Positions 61,125-64,000 of a stretch of 64,000 nt of DNA are shown here, in pieces (the stretch's first letter is position 1; each line of letters opens with the position of its first letter). Both the position numbers and the translations under genes were made by a program. The notes beneath the pieces are model-generated. The model saw nothing but the letters and a program-made list of their open reading frames with translations. It did no database searches and was not told the DNA's origin. Source of the stretch: Bacillota bacterium (GTDB taxonomy: Bacteria; Bacillota; UBA5301; JAMCQP01); the NCBI GenBank assembly GCA_023381695.1, contig JAMCQP010000045.1, positions 1 through 64,000 on the forward strand. Direction: 5' to 3'.

Positions 61125-64000
61125 TCAACCAGCGATTGACATGGTCTTGCGCCCCTTGAGGTACTCGATCATCGGCGGAATCACCAGCGGCAAGATCGAG
61201 GGCAGCATCTTCGGCATCAGGTTTTCCATGACCTTGGGCATGAGATCGGGCATCTGCTTCTTCATGTCCTCCGGCATCGAGATGCGCCTCTCCACCGCCG
61301 CCAGCATGTCCGGCATCACCTTGGGCATCATGCCGGGCAAAAGCCGCGGGAAGAGTTTCGGGAAGACCGGCCGCATGGCCTCCAGCGCCGCGGAACGCGC
61401 CGACGGCGGCAGGGCCTGAACCATATCCATCATCGCCCCCAGCGGGCGCGGCATGGCCTTCATCATCTGCGGCAGGAGTTCCACCATCAGACTGGCCATC
61501 TGTTCTGGCTCCATGAGGTCGATCATCTTTTCAAAGACCGTCCATATCTCATAGACATAGCCCGTGGGGTCCGGGTACTCATAACCCAGCGCCTTGGCGG
61601 TCAAGGAGGCCAGATCTTTTACCGGCATATTGATCCCGGCGTTGTTGGCGCTGACCCGCAACTGGAATTCGCAGCACGGGCAAATGGCCACCATCGCCTC
61701 CGCGCCGGTGTCCACCGCCTCCTGCACCCGCATCGCCCCCAGGTTGTCGGAGGTGGGCTTGGGTTCTCCAATCCGGGTTAACACCGAGCCGCAGCACATG
61801 GATTGCTCGCGGTTGTGCGCCATCTCCACCAGTTCCACGCCGGGGATCGCCTTGAGAAGGTTGCGCGGCGCGTCGTAGATCTTTCCGGCCCGGCCCAGAT
61901 GGCAGGAATCGTGGAAGGTCACCCTGGCCTTGAGTTCCGCCGGAACCGGCAGCTTCCCGGCCGCGATCTGCTCCGTGATCACCTCGGAATAATGCCTGGC
62001 CTCCAGCCCGTATTCGATGCCAAGCTTTTCGGCCCATTGCGGGTAGTAGGTGTGCCAGACCAGCCAGCACGCCGGACAGGAGGTCACCACGGTCTTCACG
62101 CCGTGGGACTTCATGGCGGTGATATTTTTCCGCATGTTGGATTCCCAGATATCCCACTTGCCGGCCACCAGCATCGGAATCCCGCAGCAATTCTCCTCCT
62201 GACCGATGTAGGTGAATTTCACCCCGGCCGCATCCAGCAGGGTCACCGCCGCCTTGGCGATATCCGGCTCCACATACGAGGCGGTGCATCCGGCAAAATA
62301 GGCGATCTCGCTCTTCTCGGAGATCTTCTGCTTGAGATCGGGGGTCACCCAACTGTCCCGCTTCTCACGGAAACCAGCCCAGATGTTGCCCTGGTTGTTC
62401 AGGCTGGCGCCCATGATCTCAAAAGGCGGGAAGGTCATATAGCCCTTGTTCTGCACCAGGTCGCCCCGCATCTGGCCCCAGGAAGGCTCAATCGGCAGAT
62501 CGAGCTGGCATTCCAGGTCGCACTTTTCACAGGTGGTGCACAGCAGGAAGGTGTTCACCATCTTCTGGTCGAATTTCGCCCGGCCATTGAGCACCTCTCG
62601 CAAGAAGTACCACTTGCCGCGCGGCGAAGCGGACTCCCACTGGCGCCCGCTGTGCAGGGTGCAAGCCTCGGTGCAGTAACCACACTGCGCGCAGGTATAG
62701 GAATACCAGGCCACATCGGGCGGGATCCTCCGGTTTGGCATCGACCGTTCGCCCAACTTCGGCATGGCCAGGGCGGCGAAAGGACGCGCCAGCGGTTCCG
62801 CCATCTCCGCCAGCCGCACCAGAGTCCCAAGAGGGCCGTTTTTAACCACCTTGCCCGGGTTCATGATATTTTTCACATCAATTTTTCTCTTGTACTCCCG
62901 GAGTTTATCCCAACTCTTGCCCAGCACGAAAGGTCCTTTGTGACCCATGAAAGATCCGGTTGCGTAAGCGCGCCCCCCGAGCTTCTGGGCCAGGCGGATC
63001 ACGGTCAGGGAATAAAGGTACGCCAGGTTAAACTTGAGCGTCCGCTCGTCGTGCGGGATGAAGCCAAGCAGCACCACCTCGCCGCCCTTGACCAGCATCC
63101 CTTCAATCACAAACGGCAGCCGGACGGCGCGTTCAATATTGGCCAGCATCACGCCTAAAGAAGCCAGCGGCACCACCACTTCCGCGGGTACCAGGGACGG
63201 GCCAAGCCTTTTGACCTTCATGGGCGAGAAACGCTCCGCCCATTCGTGGGCGGCAATCTCCTGCGCCAGCACATTGCCGCCGGCCAGCCGCACCGTCTCT
63301 TCCACGACATGACGCTGCAACCCCTCTCCCGGATCCCAGGCCAAAACCGCGATATACCCCACGGGAATCTGCGGGCGGCGCTCCTCGGACTTGCCGTGGT
63401 GCGTCCGGGGCGGGAGCTGGTTCTTGAGCCGGATCATCTCCGGGTTCAAAAAGCTGATGGACCAGACTGGCAGTGCCATCTCCTGCACCCGGTTTAAAAA
63501 TTTGGCCAGCTGGGCTGCGGTCTCAAACCACGCGGCCAGCAGTGATCCCTCAAAATTGGGCCGGATCCGGACGGTCGCCTGGCTGATCAATCCGGTGACG
63601 CCGCCCGACCCGTAAACCAGATTCAGATCATCCCCGGCAAAAGTCCGCGTCTCCCCCGTCGGCAGGACGACTTCCGCCGAGACGACGTTTTCATTGAGCC
63701 AGCCGTACTTGAAGCTGCCCAGCCCGCCGCCGCCTTGCGCCAGCCAGCCGCCCACCGACGAGGAGGGGTAGCTGGTGGGATACAGCCGAAGAGTCAACCC
63801 CTTCTCTTTCAGAGCCTCATCCAGCCGCTTCCAGATTATACCCGGTTCCACCGCGACGGTGAGTTGCCGCGCATCAACGGAAAGGATCCTGTTCAGCCGG
63901 GAAAAATCCACCACTACCGCTTTTTTGCCCGGAACCGCCCCGCCGTATCCCGCCGTGGCCCTGCCGCGCGGGACAAGGGGAATCTGGTGCTTGTGAGCCC
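61125..64000 (-). CDS. D-lactate/glycolate dehydrogenase-type FAD and FeS fusion protein (5' end beyond window)
   Basis: The frame is open to the window edge, at least 958 residues. An FAD-binding type 4 domain (G-Y-G-G-A-V-P-G, S-S-V-G-G-W-L-A-Q-G-G-G-G near the visible start) and C-terminal GlcD-type domain are followed by ferredoxin motifs C-A-Q-C-G-Y-C-T-E-A-C and C-T-T-C-E-K-C-D-L-E-C, then CCG domains (C-C-G-I-P, C-C-G-S-V, C-P-C-C-E). This is a GlcD-GlcF fusion that oxidises a 2-hydroxy acid. The last 135 residues are a Met/Pro-rich tail with repeats such as L-M-P-K-M-L-P, not usual for the family. Confidence 0.88.
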   Translation of the reverse strand, partial: AHKHQIPLVPRGRATAGYGGAVPGKKAVVVDFSRLNRILSVDARQLTVAVEPGIIWKRLDEALKEKGLTLRLYPTSYPSSSVGGWLAQGGGGLGSFKYGWLNENVVSAEVVLPTGETRTFAGDDLNLVYGSGGVTGLISQATVRIRPNFEGSLLAAWFETAAQLAKFLNRVQEMALPVWSISFLNPEMIRLKNQLPPRTHHGKSEERRPQIPVGYIAVLAWDPGEGLQRHVVEETVRLAGGNVLAQEIAAHEWAERFSPMKVKRLGPSLVPAEVVVPLASLGVMLANIERAVRLPFVIEGMLVKGGEVVLLGFIPHDERTLKFNLAYLYSLTVIRLAQKLGGRAYATGSFMGHKGPFVLGKSWDKLREYKRKIDVKNIMNPGKVVKNGPLGTLVRLAEMAEPLARPFAALAMPKLGERSMPNRRIPPDVAWYSYTCAQCGYCTEACTLHSGRQWESASPRGKWYFLREVLNGRAKFDQKMVNTFLLCTTCEKCDLECQLDLPIEPSWGQMRGDLVQNKGYMTFPPFEIMGASLNNQGNIWAGFREKRDSWVTPDLKQKISEKSEIAYFAGCTASYVEPDIAKAAVTLLDAAGVKFTYIGQEENCCGIPMLVAGKWDIWESNMRKNITAMKSHGVKTVVTSCPACWLVWHTYYPQWAEKLGIEYGLEARHYSEVITEQIAAGKLPVPAELKARVTFHDSCHLGRAGKIYDAPRNLLKAIPGVELVEMAHNREQSMCCGSVLTRIGEPKPTSDNLGAMRVQEAVDTGAEAMVAICPCCEFQLRVSANNAGINMPVKDLASLTAKALGYEYPDPTGYVYEIWTVFEKMIDLMEPEQMASLMVELLPQMMKAMPRPLGAMMDMVQALPPSARSAALEAMRPVFPKLFPRLLPGMMPKVMPDMLAAVERRISMPEDMKKQMPDLMPKVMENLMPKMLPSILPLVIPPMIEYLKGRKTMSIAG

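Overview
The window looks like chromosome of a GC-rich (my impression is high-50s % GC), anaerobic member of the Bacillota, most likely a Clostridia/Peptococcaceae-type bacterium. Grounds: a Rex redox regulator, a YtaF-type sporulation membrane protein, an FlxABCD-HdrABC electron-bifurcation-type cluster, multihaem c-type cytochromes, a tungsten/molybdopterin aldehyde:ferredoxin oxidoreductase, strong AGGAGG-type ribosome binding sites and TTG/GTG starts. Nearly all genes lie on the minus strand; only a broken SEC-C gene, one MNT-HEPN pair and ytaF are on the plus strand.

Layout. 0-5 kb: alternating multihaem cytochromes (at least 2, then 12 and 4 CxxCH motifs) and six-bladed NHL propellers, all exported, interrupted by a compact structured RNA resembling the right end/omegaRNA of an IS200/IS605 (TnpB) element with no tnpB beside it. 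5-14 kb: rex, a polyprenyl diphosphate synthase and flxABCD-hdrABC (read hdrC to flxA), in which flxC and hdrA are each split by a one-base frameshift. 14-18.7 kb: a self-contained Hsp70 operon (TPR protein, J-like protein with GPE instead of HPD, GrpE, DnaK paralogue). 19-25.5 kb: ROK sugar kinase, phosphoglucose/phosphomannose isomerase, an exported beta-barrel-like protein with a long leader and a 23-codon leader ORF, a GH4 glycosidase and a HAD phosphatase. 25.5-30.3 kb: an accessory patch with two MNT-HEPN pairs in opposite orientation flanking an ABC-2 exporter and a doubly frameshifted SEC-C gene.

30.3-39.5 kb: uvrB-uvrA-uvrC with a LexA-type box before uvrB, and a six-hairpin glycosidase. 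39.6-45.3 kb: an oligopeptide/dipeptide ABC importer (oppABCDF) with a perfect intercistronic hairpin after oppA. 45.5-51.6 kb: ytaF, a dicluster ferredoxin, a BlaI/BlaR1-type regulator pair, a MacB/LolD-type ABC transporter with a DUF2318 protein, and a MoaD/ThiS-like carrier. 51.6-59.2 kb: a cell-envelope string ftsE-ftsX-M23 peptidase-S41 protease-divergent polysaccharide deacetylase running into the AOR gene by a 4-base overlap, behind a good sigma-A promoter. 59.2-64 kb: hairpin-rich intergenic DNA, a tandem P-loop ATPase preceded by a 42-codon small ORF, and a D-lactate/glycolate-dehydrogenase-type FAD/FeS fusion with an unusual Met/Pro-rich tail, cut by the window end.

Functional picture: NADH, ferredoxin and thiol/disulfide electron flow (Flx-Hdr, Rex, AOR, lactate/glycolate-type dehydrogenase) is coupled to an exported cytochrome set. 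The rest is sugar-phosphate metabolism, peptide uptake, DNA repair and division/envelope genes. Everything here was read by eye; no database search was run.
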